Assembly: GCA_030833685.1 (NCBI GenBank)
Contig: JAURGS010000125.1
Coordinates: 1 to 7,263, forward strand
Source of the DNA: Rhodoferax sp.
GTDB taxonomy: Bacteria; Pseudomonadota; Gammaproteobacteria; Burkholderiales; Burkholderiaceae_C
DNA length: 7,263 bases
Reading direction: 5' to 3'
Below are positions 1 through 6,645 of this stretch, in pieces (position 1 is the stretch's first letter; the number at the start of each line of letters is the position of its first letter). Under the pieces are notes generated by a model. The model saw only the letters and a list, made by a program, of their open reading frames with translations. It was not told the DNA's origin and ran no database searches. The translations under genes and the position numbers were made by a program.

Positions 1-375
1 GCCGCCAGTCCCGGCGCGGATTTCCACAAATGCCGGTCTGGCGTCATCCGGATCCTTGGGCAGCAACATACGCTGTAGCTCCGCTTCAATGCGAAGCAGC
101 TCCGCTTGGGCGCTTTCGGCTTCTTCCTGCGCCATCATGAGCATTTCAGCGTCATCACCAGATGTTTTGAGCAAGTCCTGTGCGCCGGCGAGGTCGGCCT
201 GCACCTGTTGGTACCGCTGCCAGCGTCCCGCCACCGCTGCCACATCGGTATGCTCGCGCGAAAGCTTGAGAAACTGCGTCATGTCGCTCATGATGTCCGG
301 GCGCGACAACAAGAATTCCAGTTCCCCCAAGCGATCCGCGTATCGGCTTAGCTGCTGTTTCAGAAAAGGTTTCAT
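1..375 (-). CDS. prfA: Peptide chain release factor 1 (RF1), N-terminal part, cut by window edge
   Basis: RF1 recognises UAA and UAG stop codons in the ribosomal A site and triggers hydrolysis of peptidyl-tRNA in the cytoplasm. The visible 125 codons begin MKPFLKQQLSRYADRLGELE, a charged helical N-terminal domain. They include the RF1-typical LLPKDPDD stretch (about residues 104-111) and end in EIRAGTGG (118-125), the start of the PCRF core. The stop-recognition PxT region and the catalytic GGQ motif lie outside the window. The family is usually about 360 residues, so roughly a third is present. The ATG at 375 gives the canonical MKP start; the only possible Shine-Dalgarno sequence is weak (CCGAG next to the ATG). 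The gene follows hemA on the same strand after a 103-base gap, the common hemA-prfA(-prmC) order, so co-transcription from the hemA promoter is likely. RF2 is less likely because the alignment to RF1 is close and no programmed frameshift site is visible. Confidence 0.95.
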   Translation of the reverse strand, partial: MKPFLKQQLSRYADRLGELEFLLSRPDIMSDMTQFLKLSREHTDVAAVAGRWQRYQQVQADLAGAQDLLKTSGDDAEMLMMAQEEAESAQAELLRIEAELQRMLLPKDPDDARPAFVEIRAGTGG

Positions 376-463
376 CTCGGTGTTGACGAAGGGTTGATCA
401 GCCTGGGCTTATCACTTGCAGCCTGCAGCGGCTTGCCAGTGGCGCGCAGGGCCAACTGAGGTT

Positions 464-479
464 GCGACGTTGGCGTCGC
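464..479 (-). other. Small stem-loop at the hemA stop codon, hemA-prfA gap
   Basis: Read on the minus strand, GCGACG-CCAA-CGTCGC forms a perfect 6-bp GC-rich stem with a 4-base loop. It begins at the last base of the hemA TAG. No run of T follows, so this is not a canonical intrinsic terminator. It could slow 3' decay or partly attenuate transcription into prfA, or it could be chance. The rest of the 376-478 gap holds no gene or strong signal that I can see. Confidence 0.35.
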
Positions 480-1738
480 TAACGCCCGTTGCGCAGGAAA
501 AAATGGCGGACGGCTTCGGTGGCGCGCTCGCGGGCTTGGGTGTCGCCTGCACGCAGCTCGGCAAGAGCCCCATGCAGCATTTTCTGACTCAAGCCTTTGG
601 ACATGGCTTCCAGAACGCTTTCGATGTCCTGTCCTTTGGCGAGCAATTTTTGCGCGCGGGCGATCTCGGTCAGGCGCCACTCTTCGGCTTGGGCGTTGAG
701 TTGCTGTATCAGGGGAACCGAATCCCGTTGCTCGATCCAGTGCAAAAAGCTTTGAACACCAGCGTCTACGATGGCTTCGGCCTGAGCCACGGCGGCCTGT
801 CGGTTGGCATGCGCGGTTTGCACCACACCGGCCAAGTCGTCCACGGTGTACAGGTAGACATCGTCAAGCGCCTTGACCTCGGCCTCGATGTCGCGCGGAA
901 CTGCCAGGTCGACCATGAACATGGGCCGATGCCGACGCTTTTTCAAGGCGCGCTCGACAGACCCTAGTCCAATCAAGGGCAGCGTGCTCGCAGTGCAGCT
1001 GATGACCACATCAAATTCGTGCAGTCGCTCGGGTAGCTCGGCCAAGCGCATCACTTCTGCGCCAAATTTCAGGGCCAACTCCTCGCCGCGTGCCAGTGTT
1101 CGGTTGGCAATGGCCAGTTTGCGCGGCTTTTTGGCTGCAAAGTGGGTTGCGCTGAGCTCGATCATCTCGCCGGCGCCCACAAACAAGACGTTGATTTCCC
1201 CCAGGTTCTCAAACAACTGTCCGGCCAGGCGCACCGCAGCGGCGGCCATGCTGATGGAGTGCGCCCCGATCTCGGTTGAGGTTCGAACTTCCTTGGCCAC
1301 CGCGAAGGAGCGTTGGAACAATTGGCTCAATGTGGTGCCCATGGTGCCCGCCGCTTCAGCCGCGCGCACAGCGTGTTTGATTTGGCCCAGGATCTGGGAC
1401 TCGCCCAGCACCATGGAGTCGAGTCCACTTGCGACCCGAAACGCATGCCGCGCCGCCAGTCCGCCCTCCAGAACGTAGGCATGGCTGCGCAGGGTGTCGG
1501 CCGAGACCCCGCCACTTTGCGCCATCCATTCCAGCGTATTTTGGAGTTGGGTTTGTTCGCCCGCGCAATAAATCTCGGTGCGGTTGCAGGTCGAGATCAA
1601 TGTGGTTTCCGGCTGCCGGCTCAGGGCACTGCGCAGCGATGTCAGCGTCGGGCCGACCTGATCCAGCGCAAATGAAAACCGCTCCCGCAAATCCAGTGGG
1701 GCGGTCGTGTGGTTAATGCCAAGGGTCCAAACGGCCAT
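479..1738 (-). CDS. hemA: Glutamyl-tRNA reductase
   Basis: HemA reduces glutamyl-tRNA(Glu) with NADPH to glutamate-1-semialdehyde, the first committed step of C5-pathway tetrapyrrole (heme) synthesis in the cytoplasm. The 419-residue product has the family N-terminus TLGINHTTAPLDLRERF (5-21). The catalytic cysteine sits in STCNRTEIY (C51, equivalent to E. coli C50). The family signature runs from H98 to about G131 and includes VASGLDSMVLGESQILGQIK. A Rossmann NADPH-binding motif VGAGEM lies at 187-192, and a helical dimerisation domain follows to the C-terminus HFFLRNGR. Length is normal. I chose the ATG at 1738 because it gives the conserved MAVWTLGINHT start; an upstream in-frame start at 1819 would add 27 unconserved residues and run through the promoter. 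There is no Shine-Dalgarno at normal spacing, and a TATAAT box sits six bases before the ATG, so the mRNA may be leaderless. HemA levels in other bacteria are often controlled by proteolysis in response to heme; nothing here tests that. Confidence 0.97.
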   Translation of the reverse strand: MAVWTLGINHTTAPLDLRERFSFALDQVGPTLTSLRSALSRQPETTLISTCNRTEIYCAGEQTQLQNTLEWMAQSGGVSADTLRSHAYVLEGGLAARHAFRVASGLDSMVLGESQILGQIKHAVRAAEAAGTMGTTLSQLFQRSFAVAKEVRTSTEIGAHSISMAAAAVRLAGQLFENLGEINVLFVGAGEMIELSATHFAAKKPRKLAIANRTLARGEELALKFGAEVMRLAELPERLHEFDVVISCTASTLPLIGLGSVERALKKRRHRPMFMVDLAVPRDIEAEVKALDDVYLYTVDDLAGVVQTAHANRQAAVAQAEAIVDAGVQSFLHWIEQRDSVPLIQQLNAQAEEWRLTEIARAQKLLAKGQDIESVLEAMSKGLSQKMLHGALAELRAGDTQARERATEAVRHFFLRNGR

Positions 1739-1745
1739 CCCCGAA

Positions 1746-1774
1746 TTATAAAATCGAGCCCACTGGGCTATACA
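1746..1774 (+). promoter_or_regulatory. Possible weak divergent promoter for the small membrane protein gene
   Basis: On the plus strand TTATAA (1746-1751, 4 of 6 matches to the -35 consensus) is followed after exactly 17 bases by TATACA (1769-1774, 4 of 6 matches to the -10). Transcription would start near 1781 and leave a leader of about 50 bases before the ATG at 1831. Both hexamers overlap those of the hemA promoter on the other strand, so the two would compete for RNA polymerase. Confidence is low because neither box is strong. Confidence 0.3.
1758..1768. repeat. 11-bp palindrome GCCCA-C-TGGGC between the divergent promoter hexamers
   Basis: GCCCA (1758-1762) and TGGGC (1764-1768) form a perfect inverted repeat around one central base, inside the spacer of both predicted promoters. 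A third copy of GCCCA lies at 1780-1784, giving a second inverted pair with the 1764-1768 arm. The position suits a repressor or activator operator, but the arms are short and no regulator can be named from them. Confidence 0.4.
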
Positions 1775-1830
1775 AGCGTGCCCAGCGAACGTCCCGAGGG
1801 CCTGTGGGCATTCTGACAACGCTTCACCAT

Positions 1831-2100
1831 ATGCTTAATTTGATCGCGCCAGCGCTGGCCATGGCCGTGCTGTTGCCAGCGCTGGCCTTTGTGTGGCGGC
1901 CTCAGGGCAAAAGCCGCTGGGCGTTCCAATTTTTGGTTCACTTCTTGTTGGGCAGCCTATGCCTGGTCGCCGGGCTTCTCATCTGGGGTGTCGATGGCCG
2001 TATGAGCACCTACTTGGCGATGGTTGTGGTTTTGGGCAGCGCACAGTTTTGGATGACGGAGCGCTCAGGCACACCTTCGACCAGGCGGCGGCGGGCGTGA
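1831..2100 (+). CDS. Small three-helix membrane protein of unknown function
   Basis: The 89-residue product is mostly hydrophobic. It has three likely membrane helices at about residues 3-22, 34-54 and 58-75. A basic loop (RPQGKSR, 23-29) follows helix 1, a short loop around GVDGR (53-57) follows helix 2, and the tail ends in RRRRA. The positive-inside rule suggests an inner-membrane protein with an outside N-terminus and a cytoplasmic C-terminus. I recognise no catalytic or binding motif. It resembles small hypothetical membrane proteins that I associate with this locus in Comamonadaceae, but that is from memory. The ATG at 1831 starts directly before helix 1; a GTG at 1804 would add nine residues (MGILTTLHH) and cannot be excluded. 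Neither start has a clear Shine-Dalgarno. The gene is divergent from hemA and separated by 157 bases from the next gene. Coding status rests on the helix pattern and the well-placed basic residues. Confidence 0.7.
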   Translation: MLNLIAPALAMAVLLPALAFVWRPQGKSRWAFQFLVHFLLGSLCLVAGLLIWGVDGRMSTYLAMVVVLGSAQFWMTERSGTPSTRRRRA

Positions 2101-2257
2101 TTTGACGATTTGCTGCTTGGCCTGTTGGGCGCCGCCTCCCAAGTCCTTTTGCCCCCAAGGGCCAGAGTGGCTGCGTTAACATCCAACCCTCTTTTTCTCT
2201 CTGGGTTTAGCGCCGATGACTCGGCTGGCTTGGCTTGAGCAGACTTCCGAACCTTTG

Positions 2258-5200
2258 ATGAATGCGCCGCTGACAAATCTTGCATGGTTGCCCGAGCCTG
2301 CGCTCACAGGTGCGCCGAGCGAGCGCATCCGTGAGATTCCTTACAACTACACCTCTTTTTCCGACCGGGAAATCGTGATTCGCCTGCTGGGCGAAGAGGC
2401 CTGGGATTGCCTGGGTCAATTGCGTCAGGAGCGGCGCACGGGGCGCTCTGCGCGGATGCTCTACGAGGTTTTGGGCGATATCTGGGTGGTGCAACGTAAC
2501 CCGTTCTTGCAAGACGATCTATTGGATAACCCCAAACGCAGGGTTTTGCTGGTGCAGGCCTTGCATCACCGTCTGGGTGAAATAGAGAAACGACGCACAC
2601 CTGAAGTTTCAGCAGAAAACGATCGCCTGGTGGGTCAGCTGTTGGCGGCCTCGCAGCGCGCGGTGCAGTCGTTCAATGACGCCTTTGTGGAGTTTGCGCA
2701 GCTGCGCCGTCAAACTCTGCGCACCCTTTCCAGACTGACCGCCAAGGACAACATCCGCTTCGATGGCCTGGCGCGCGTGAGCCATGTGACCGATGCGACC
2801 GACTGGCGTGTCGAATACCCTTTTGTCGTGCTCACGCCCGACAGTGAAGCGGAAATGGCGCGCCTGGTTCAGGGCTGTATTGACCTGGGCTTGACGATCA
2901 TCCCCCGCGGCGGTGGCACCGGCTACACGGGCGGCGCTATTCCGTTGACCTGGAAGAGTGCGGTCATCAACACAGAAAAGCTCGAAGCCATGACCGAGGT
3001 GCAGATGCGCCGTCTGCCGGGGCTGGACCAAGAGGTGGCCACCGTCTGGACCGAAGCCGGCGTGGTCACCCAGCGTGTGGCGCAGGCTGCCGAGCGGGCG
3101 GGTTATGTTTTTGCGGTTGATCCAACCTCTGCCCAGGCATCGTGTATTGGCGGCAATATCGCCATGAACGCGGGTGGAAAAAAAGCAGTGCTTTGGGGCA
3201 CTGCATTGGACAACCTGGTGAGCTGGCGCATGGTGACGCCGCAGGCGCAGTGGCTCGAAGTCACCCGGCTGGATCACAACTTGGGCAAGATCCACGACGT
3301 AGATGTCGCCACGTTTGAGCTGCAGTATTTCAAGGCTGACGGCAAGACGCCGCTTCGCCGTGAACAACTGGTTATTGCGGGCGCGACTTTTCGCAAGCAA
3401 GGCCTTGGCAAGGACGTCACGGACAAATTTCTCAGCGGCTTGCCAGGCGTTCAAAAAGAGGGTTGCGATGGCTTGATCACCAGTGCGCGCTGGATCGTGC
3501 ACCGAAGCCCGGAGCACACCCGCACGGTCTGCCTGGAGTTTTTTGGCAATGCGCGCGATGCTGTCCCTTGCATCGTCGAGATCAAAGACTTCATGTTTGC
3601 CGAACATAAACGTGGCGGCGCCATGCTCGCTGGACTGGAACACCTGGATGACAGGTATTTGCGCGCAGTGGGTTACGCTACCAAAAGCAAGCGTGGCCTG
3701 CAGGGTGCACACGGCGTGCCCAAAATGGTTTTGTTCGGTGATATTTCGGGTGCCGACGCCGAGGCTGTGGCCAAAGCGACCTCGGAAGTGGTTCGGCTGG
3801 CTAACGCCAGGGGAGGCGAGGGCTTTGTTGCGATTACCCCCGAGGCACGCAAAAAGTTCTGGCTGGACCGCAAACGCACGGCGGCCATCAGCAAACACAC
3901 CAACGCCTTCAAGATTAACGAGGACGTGGTCATCCCGCTGCCGCAGATGGCGCAGTACAGCGACGGTATCGAGCGCATCAACATTGAATTGAGCTTGCGC
4001 AACAAGATTGCCGTGTGCGATGCCTTGTTGGCGTTTTTCGCCACGCCAGACCTGCCGCTTGGGCGCAGCGACGATGCCAGTGAGCTCTCTAGCGCCGAAT
4101 TGCTGGAAGACCGTGTGACGCAGGCGCAAAAGTTAATCGTGGATGTGCGTGCGATCTGGTCTGGCTGGCTCAAAGATATTGACGGACTGTTCCCCCAGTT
4201 GCAGGACCACTCGCTGCGGGCAAGCTGGAAAAAGCAAATTCGCCAGCCGCTGCAACAGATTTTTGCCGGTGCGGCGTTTGATCAGATTCTGCAGGCGTGC
4301 CAGGCGATTCACCAGCGGGTGCTCAAGGGCCGCGTTTGGGTGGCTCTGCACATGCACGCTGGTGACGGCAACGTGCACACCAACATTCCGGTCAACAGCG
4401 ACAACTACGAGATGCTGCAAGTTGCGCACGGTGTGGTCAAGCGGGTGATGGCGCTGGCGCGCTCGCTTGGCGGTGTTATTTCGGGCGAGCATGGCATTGG
4501 CATTACCAAGTTGGAATTCCTCTCCGACGCAGAGCTGCGCCCTTTTGCGCAGTACAAAGCCCAGGTTGACCCAAACGGAGTGTTCAACAAAGGCAAGTTG
4601 CTGCGAAAACTCGCCGATGATTCGGCCCCAGGGGCGCACGAATTCGCGCAGGCCGTGGGTAGCTTGAAGGCGGATCTGACCAACGCCTACACGCCTAGCT
4701 TTGGCCTGATGGGGCATGAGTCATTGATCATGCAGCAAAGTGACATCGGCGACATTGCCAATAGCGTCAAGGATTGCCTGCGCTGTGGTAAATGCAAGCC
4801 GGTTTGCGCCACACATGTGCCCAGAGCCAATCTGTTGTACAGCCCGCGCAACAAGATTCTTGCGACCTCATTGCTAATCGAGGCATTTTTGTACGAGGAG
4901 CAAACCCGCCGGGGTGTATCCATGAAGCACTGGCAGGAGTTTGAGGATGTGGCTGACCACTGCACGGTTTGCCACAAGTGCCTGAGCCCCTGCCCGGTGA
5001 ACATTGACTTTGGTGAGGTTTCGATGGCGATGCGCAATCTTTTGCGCAAGATGGGCCAGCGCAGTTTCCGCCCAGCGGGGGCGGCTGCCATGTTTATGCT
5101 CAACGCCACTAACCCAGACACGATCAAGCTGGCGCGAGCAGCCATGGTGAATATCGGCATGCGCGCGCAGCGGGCGGCGGCAGACTTACTCAAAGTGGTG

Positions 5201-6187
5201 TCGCGGCGCCAGACACGCAAGCCGCCAGCCACCACCGGCGTGACTTCGATCAAAGAGCAAGTGATCCACTTTGTCAACAAGAAGCTGCCGGGGGGCTTGC
5301 CCAAGCGAACCGCCAGAGCGCTGCTGGACATTGAGGACAAAAACTACGTGCCGATCATCCGCGACCCGAAGTCCACCTCGGTGGACAGCGAGGCGGTGTT
5401 TTATTTTCCGGGTTGCGGCTCGGAGCGTCTATTCAGCCAGGTCGGCTTGGCCACGCAGGCCATGCTGTGGCATGCCGGTGTCCAGACGGTTCTGCCCCCG
5501 GGCTATTTGTGTTGCGGCTACCCGCAGCGAGGTGCGGGCGACTTTGACAAGGCTGAGCAAATCATCACCGACAACCGGGTGTTGTTTCACCGGGTCGCCA
5601 ACACCTTGAACTACCTGGACATCAAGACCGTCGTTGTCAGTTGCGGTACTTGTTATGACCAGCTCAAGGGCTATAAGTTTGAAGATATTTTTCCAGGCTG
5701 TCGCATCATCGATATTCATGAGTACTTGCTGGAAAAAGGTATCACGCTGCAAGGCGCGGGTGCGTATCTCTACCATGACCCTTGCCACAGCCCAATGAAG
5801 CTGCAAGAGCCCATCAAGACCGTTCGGGCCTTAATGGGCGAACAGGTGCTTGCCTCGGAGCGATGCTGCGGTGAAGCCGGGACGCTGGCCTTGAATCGAC
5901 CTGACATCTCGACACAGGTGCGAATGCGCAAAGAGGAAGAATTGCTCAAAGGCGAGGCCATGCTGCGCGAGCAAAGCCTGGTTGCGCCGCGCGAGGACAT
6001 CCGCGTACTGACATCTTGCCCGGCCTGCCTTCAGGGGCTGAGCCGCTACGGTGAAGACATGAAGAGCGGCTTACTGCAGGCGGACTACATCGTCGTCGAA
6101 ATGGCGCGCAAAATTCTGGGCGAGAACTGGATGCCTGACTATGTTCGCCAGGCGAATGCGGGTGGTATTGAGCGTGTACTGGTTTGA
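2258..6187 (+). CDS. DUF3683 FAD-linked oxidase / 4Fe-4S / CCG-domain fusion oxidoreductase
   Basis: This 1309-residue protein joins a flavin dehydrogenase to an iron-sulfur electron carrier. Residues about 25-165 (REIPYNYTSFSDREIVIRLL onward) are the DUF3683 region. A PCMH-type FAD-binding domain starts near 187 and carries RGGGTGYTGG (217-226) and the DPTSAQ...IGGNIAMNAGG stretch (288-307). The FAD-oxidase C-terminal domain has HMHAGDGNVH (698-707) and GEHGIG (743-748); by analogy with D-2-hydroxyglutarate dehydrogenase, H700, H707 and E744 would bind a metal and H745 would be catalytic. Two 4Fe-4S motifs follow (C840/843/846/850 and C902/905/908/912), then two CCG domains (C1053, CC1085-1086, C1129/C1132; and C1176, CC1203-1204, C1254/C1257). 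This matches a GlcD+GlcF-like fusion, as in E. coli YdiJ but longer. Oxidation of a 2-hydroxy acid with electrons passed towards quinone is inferred; the substrate is unknown. No signal peptide or membrane helix is seen. The ATG at 2258 gives an MNAPL start that I recall for this family; an ATG at 2216 would add 14 residues. Neither has a good Shine-Dalgarno. Confidence 0.93.
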   Translation: MNAPLTNLAWLPEPALTGAPSERIREIPYNYTSFSDREIVIRLLGEEAWDCLGQLRQERRTGRSARMLYEVLGDIWVVQRNPFLQDDLLDNPKRRVLLVQALHHRLGEIEKRRTPEVSAENDRLVGQLLAASQRAVQSFNDAFVEFAQLRRQTLRTLSRLTAKDNIRFDGLARVSHVTDATDWRVEYPFVVLTPDSEAEMARLVQGCIDLGLTIIPRGGGTGYTGGAIPLTWKSAVINTEKLEAMTEVQMRRLPGLDQEVATVWTEAGVVTQRVAQAAERAGYVFAVDPTSAQASCIGGNIAMNAGGKKAVLWGTALDNLVSWRMVTPQAQWLEVTRLDHNLGKIHDVDVATFELQYFKADGKTPLRREQLVIAGATFRKQGLGKDVTDKFLSGLPGVQKEGCDGLITSARWIVHRSPEHTRTVCLEFFGNARDAVPCIVEIKDFMFAEHKRGGAMLAGLEHLDDRYLRAVGYATKSKRGLQGAHGVPKMVLFGDISGADAEAVAKATSEVVRLANARGGEGFVAITPEARKKFWLDRKRTAAISKHTNAFKINEDVVIPLPQMAQYSDGIERINIELSLRNKIAVCDALLAFFATPDLPLGRSDDASELSSAELLEDRVTQAQKLIVDVRAIWSGWLKDIDGLFPQLQDHSLRASWKKQIRQPLQQIFAGAAFDQILQACQAIHQRVLKGRVWVALHMHAGDGNVHTNIPVNSDNYEMLQVAHGVVKRVMALARSLGGVISGEHGIGITKLEFLSDAELRPFAQYKAQVDPNGVFNKGKLLRKLADDSAPGAHEFAQAVGSLKADLTNAYTPSFGLMGHESLIMQQSDIGDIANSVKDCLRCGKCKPVCATHVPRANLLYSPRNKILATSLLIEAFLYEEQTRRGVSMKHWQEFEDVADHCTVCHKCLSPCPVNIDFGEVSMAMRNLLRKMGQRSFRPAGAAAMFMLNATNPDTIKLARAAMVNIGMRAQRAAADLLKVVSRRQTRKPPATTGVTSIKEQVIHFVNKKLPGGLPKRTARALLDIEDKNYVPIIRDPKSTSVDSEAVFYFPGCGSERLFSQVGLATQAMLWHAGVQTVLPPGYLCCGYPQRGAGDFDKAEQIITDNRVLFHRVANTLNYLDIKTVVVSCGTCYDQLKGYKFEDIFPGCRIIDIHEYLLEKGITLQGAGAYLYHDPCHSPMKLQEPIKTVRALMGEQVLASERCCGEAGTLALNRPDISTQVRMRKEEELLKGEAMLREQSLVAPREDIRVLTSCPACLQGLSRYGEDMKSGLLQADYIVVEMARKILGENWMPDYVRQANAGGIERVLV

Positions 6188-6210
6188 TACGAAAATTTGA
6201 TTGAAAAGAA

Positions 6211-6216
6211 AGAGAG
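6211..6216 (+). promoter_or_regulatory. Ribosome binding site that sets the DUF971 start
   Basis: AGAGAG lies seven bases before the ATG at 6224 in an A/G-rich spacer. It supports this ATG over an in-frame TTG at 6197, which would add nine residues (MIEKKERSQ) and has no Shine-Dalgarno. Confidence 0.6.
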
Positions 6217-6223
6217 ATCCCAG

Positions 6224-6637
6224 ATGGCAGGTTTGCAGGCCGAGACACCAAGTCCACAGGACATCACATTGCACAACCGCTCGCGTGTGCTTGAGATCAG
6301 TTTTTCTGACGGGTCGACTTTTCGAATACCTTTTGAGCTCATGCGGGTGTACTCGCCGTCGGCTGAGGTGTCGGGCCACGGCCCTGGGCAGGAAGTGTTG
6401 CAGACTGGCAAACGCGACGTGGACGTGGTGTCGCTGGAGTCAGTGGGTAATTACGCTGTTCAGCCAACCTTTTCGGATGGCCACAGCAGCGGAATTTTTT
6501 CCTGGGACTACTTGTATTTTTTGGGCTCCCAGCAAGCTCAGTTGTGGGCTGATTACGAGGAACGGCTGCAGACGGCTGGGGTTTCGCGAGATGCACCCAT
6601 GATCGAAAAAACAGGCGGCGGCTGTTCGCATCACTAA
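6224..6637 (+). CDS. DUF971 domain protein (gamma-butyrobetaine hydroxylase N-terminal-like), upstream of ubiE
   Basis: The 137-residue product matches the DUF971 family as I know it. It has an N-terminal strand pair (ITLHNRSRVLEISFSDGST, about 14-32), then FRIPFELMRVYSPSAEVSGH, then VGNYAVQPTFSDGHSSGIFSWDYL (about 79-102). The same domain occurs at the N-terminus of gamma-butyrobetaine hydroxylase and fused to some Mrp/ApbC-type Fe-S carriers, but the stand-alone protein has no settled function. There is no hydroxylase domain here and no signal peptide, so it is probably cytoplasmic. The C-terminus is GGGCSHH, a Cys-His tail that could bind metal. The gene starts 36 bases after the large oxidoreductase and ends eight bases before ubiE, so it is probably co-transcribed with both. 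I recall this pairing with ubiE in betaproteobacteria, which hints at a role linked to quinone or Fe-S metabolism; that is inference. Confidence 0.9.
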   Translation: MAGLQAETPSPQDITLHNRSRVLEISFSDGSTFRIPFELMRVYSPSAEVSGHGPGQEVLQTGKRDVDVVSLESVGNYAVQPTFSDGHSSGIFSWDYLYFLGSQQAQLWADYEERLQTAGVSRDAPMIEKTGGGCSHH

Positions 6638-6645
6638 GAACAGAC

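Larger units (their letters stand above)
1745..1775 (-). promoter_or_regulatory. Probable sigma-70 promoter of hemA, leaderless geometry
   Basis: On the minus strand a perfect TATAAT -10 box occupies 1750-1745. Six bases (TCGGGG) separate it from the hemA ATG at 1738, so the expected first transcribed base is the A of the start codon. The best -35 candidate is TTGTAT (1775-1770, 3 of 6 matches, 19-base spacer) or TGTATA one base closer (18-base spacer). The -10 is strong and the -35 is weak, as might suit a regulated or activator-dependent promoter. The start point is predicted, not shown. Confidence 0.6.

Noticed and set aside
416..967. A 183-codon plus-strand open frame opposite the 3' part of hemA.
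   Set aside because: It lies over well-conserved hemA sequence, has no recognisable domain and runs into the hemA-prfA gap; it is best explained as a shadow frame.
1739..1819. Upstream in-frame start for hemA at 1819, adding 27 residues.
   Set aside because: It would extend past the conserved MAVWTLGINHT N-terminus and translate through the TATAAT box; HemA proteins normally start at this position.
2141..2165. Loose inverted repeat around the CCTTTTGCCCCCAAGG segment as a terminator for the small gene.
   Set aside because: The arms are only about four bases with an unstable loop and no T run directly after, so a terminator call is not supported.
2102..2182. Possible promoter for the oxidoreductase: TTGACG at 2102-2107 and TTAACAT around 2176-2182.
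   Set aside because: The TTGACG has no -10 at proper spacing, and the TAACAT box lacks a -35 within 16-19 bases (the nearest TTGCCC is 22 away). A promoter probably exists here but cannot be placed.
2101..2238. The small membrane protein frame stays open for 45 codons past its TGA at 2098-2100.
   Set aside because: Stop readthrough or a broken longer gene was considered. An open stretch of 45 codons is not rare at this base composition, the protein already ends in a basic tail, and there is no readthrough signal I can name.
2609..4129. A 506-codon open frame antisense to the oxidoreductase.
   Set aside because: The plus-strand protein is a clear family member with intact motifs across this region. 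The antisense translation shows no recognisable domain, and long antisense frames are common opposite GC-rich coding DNA.
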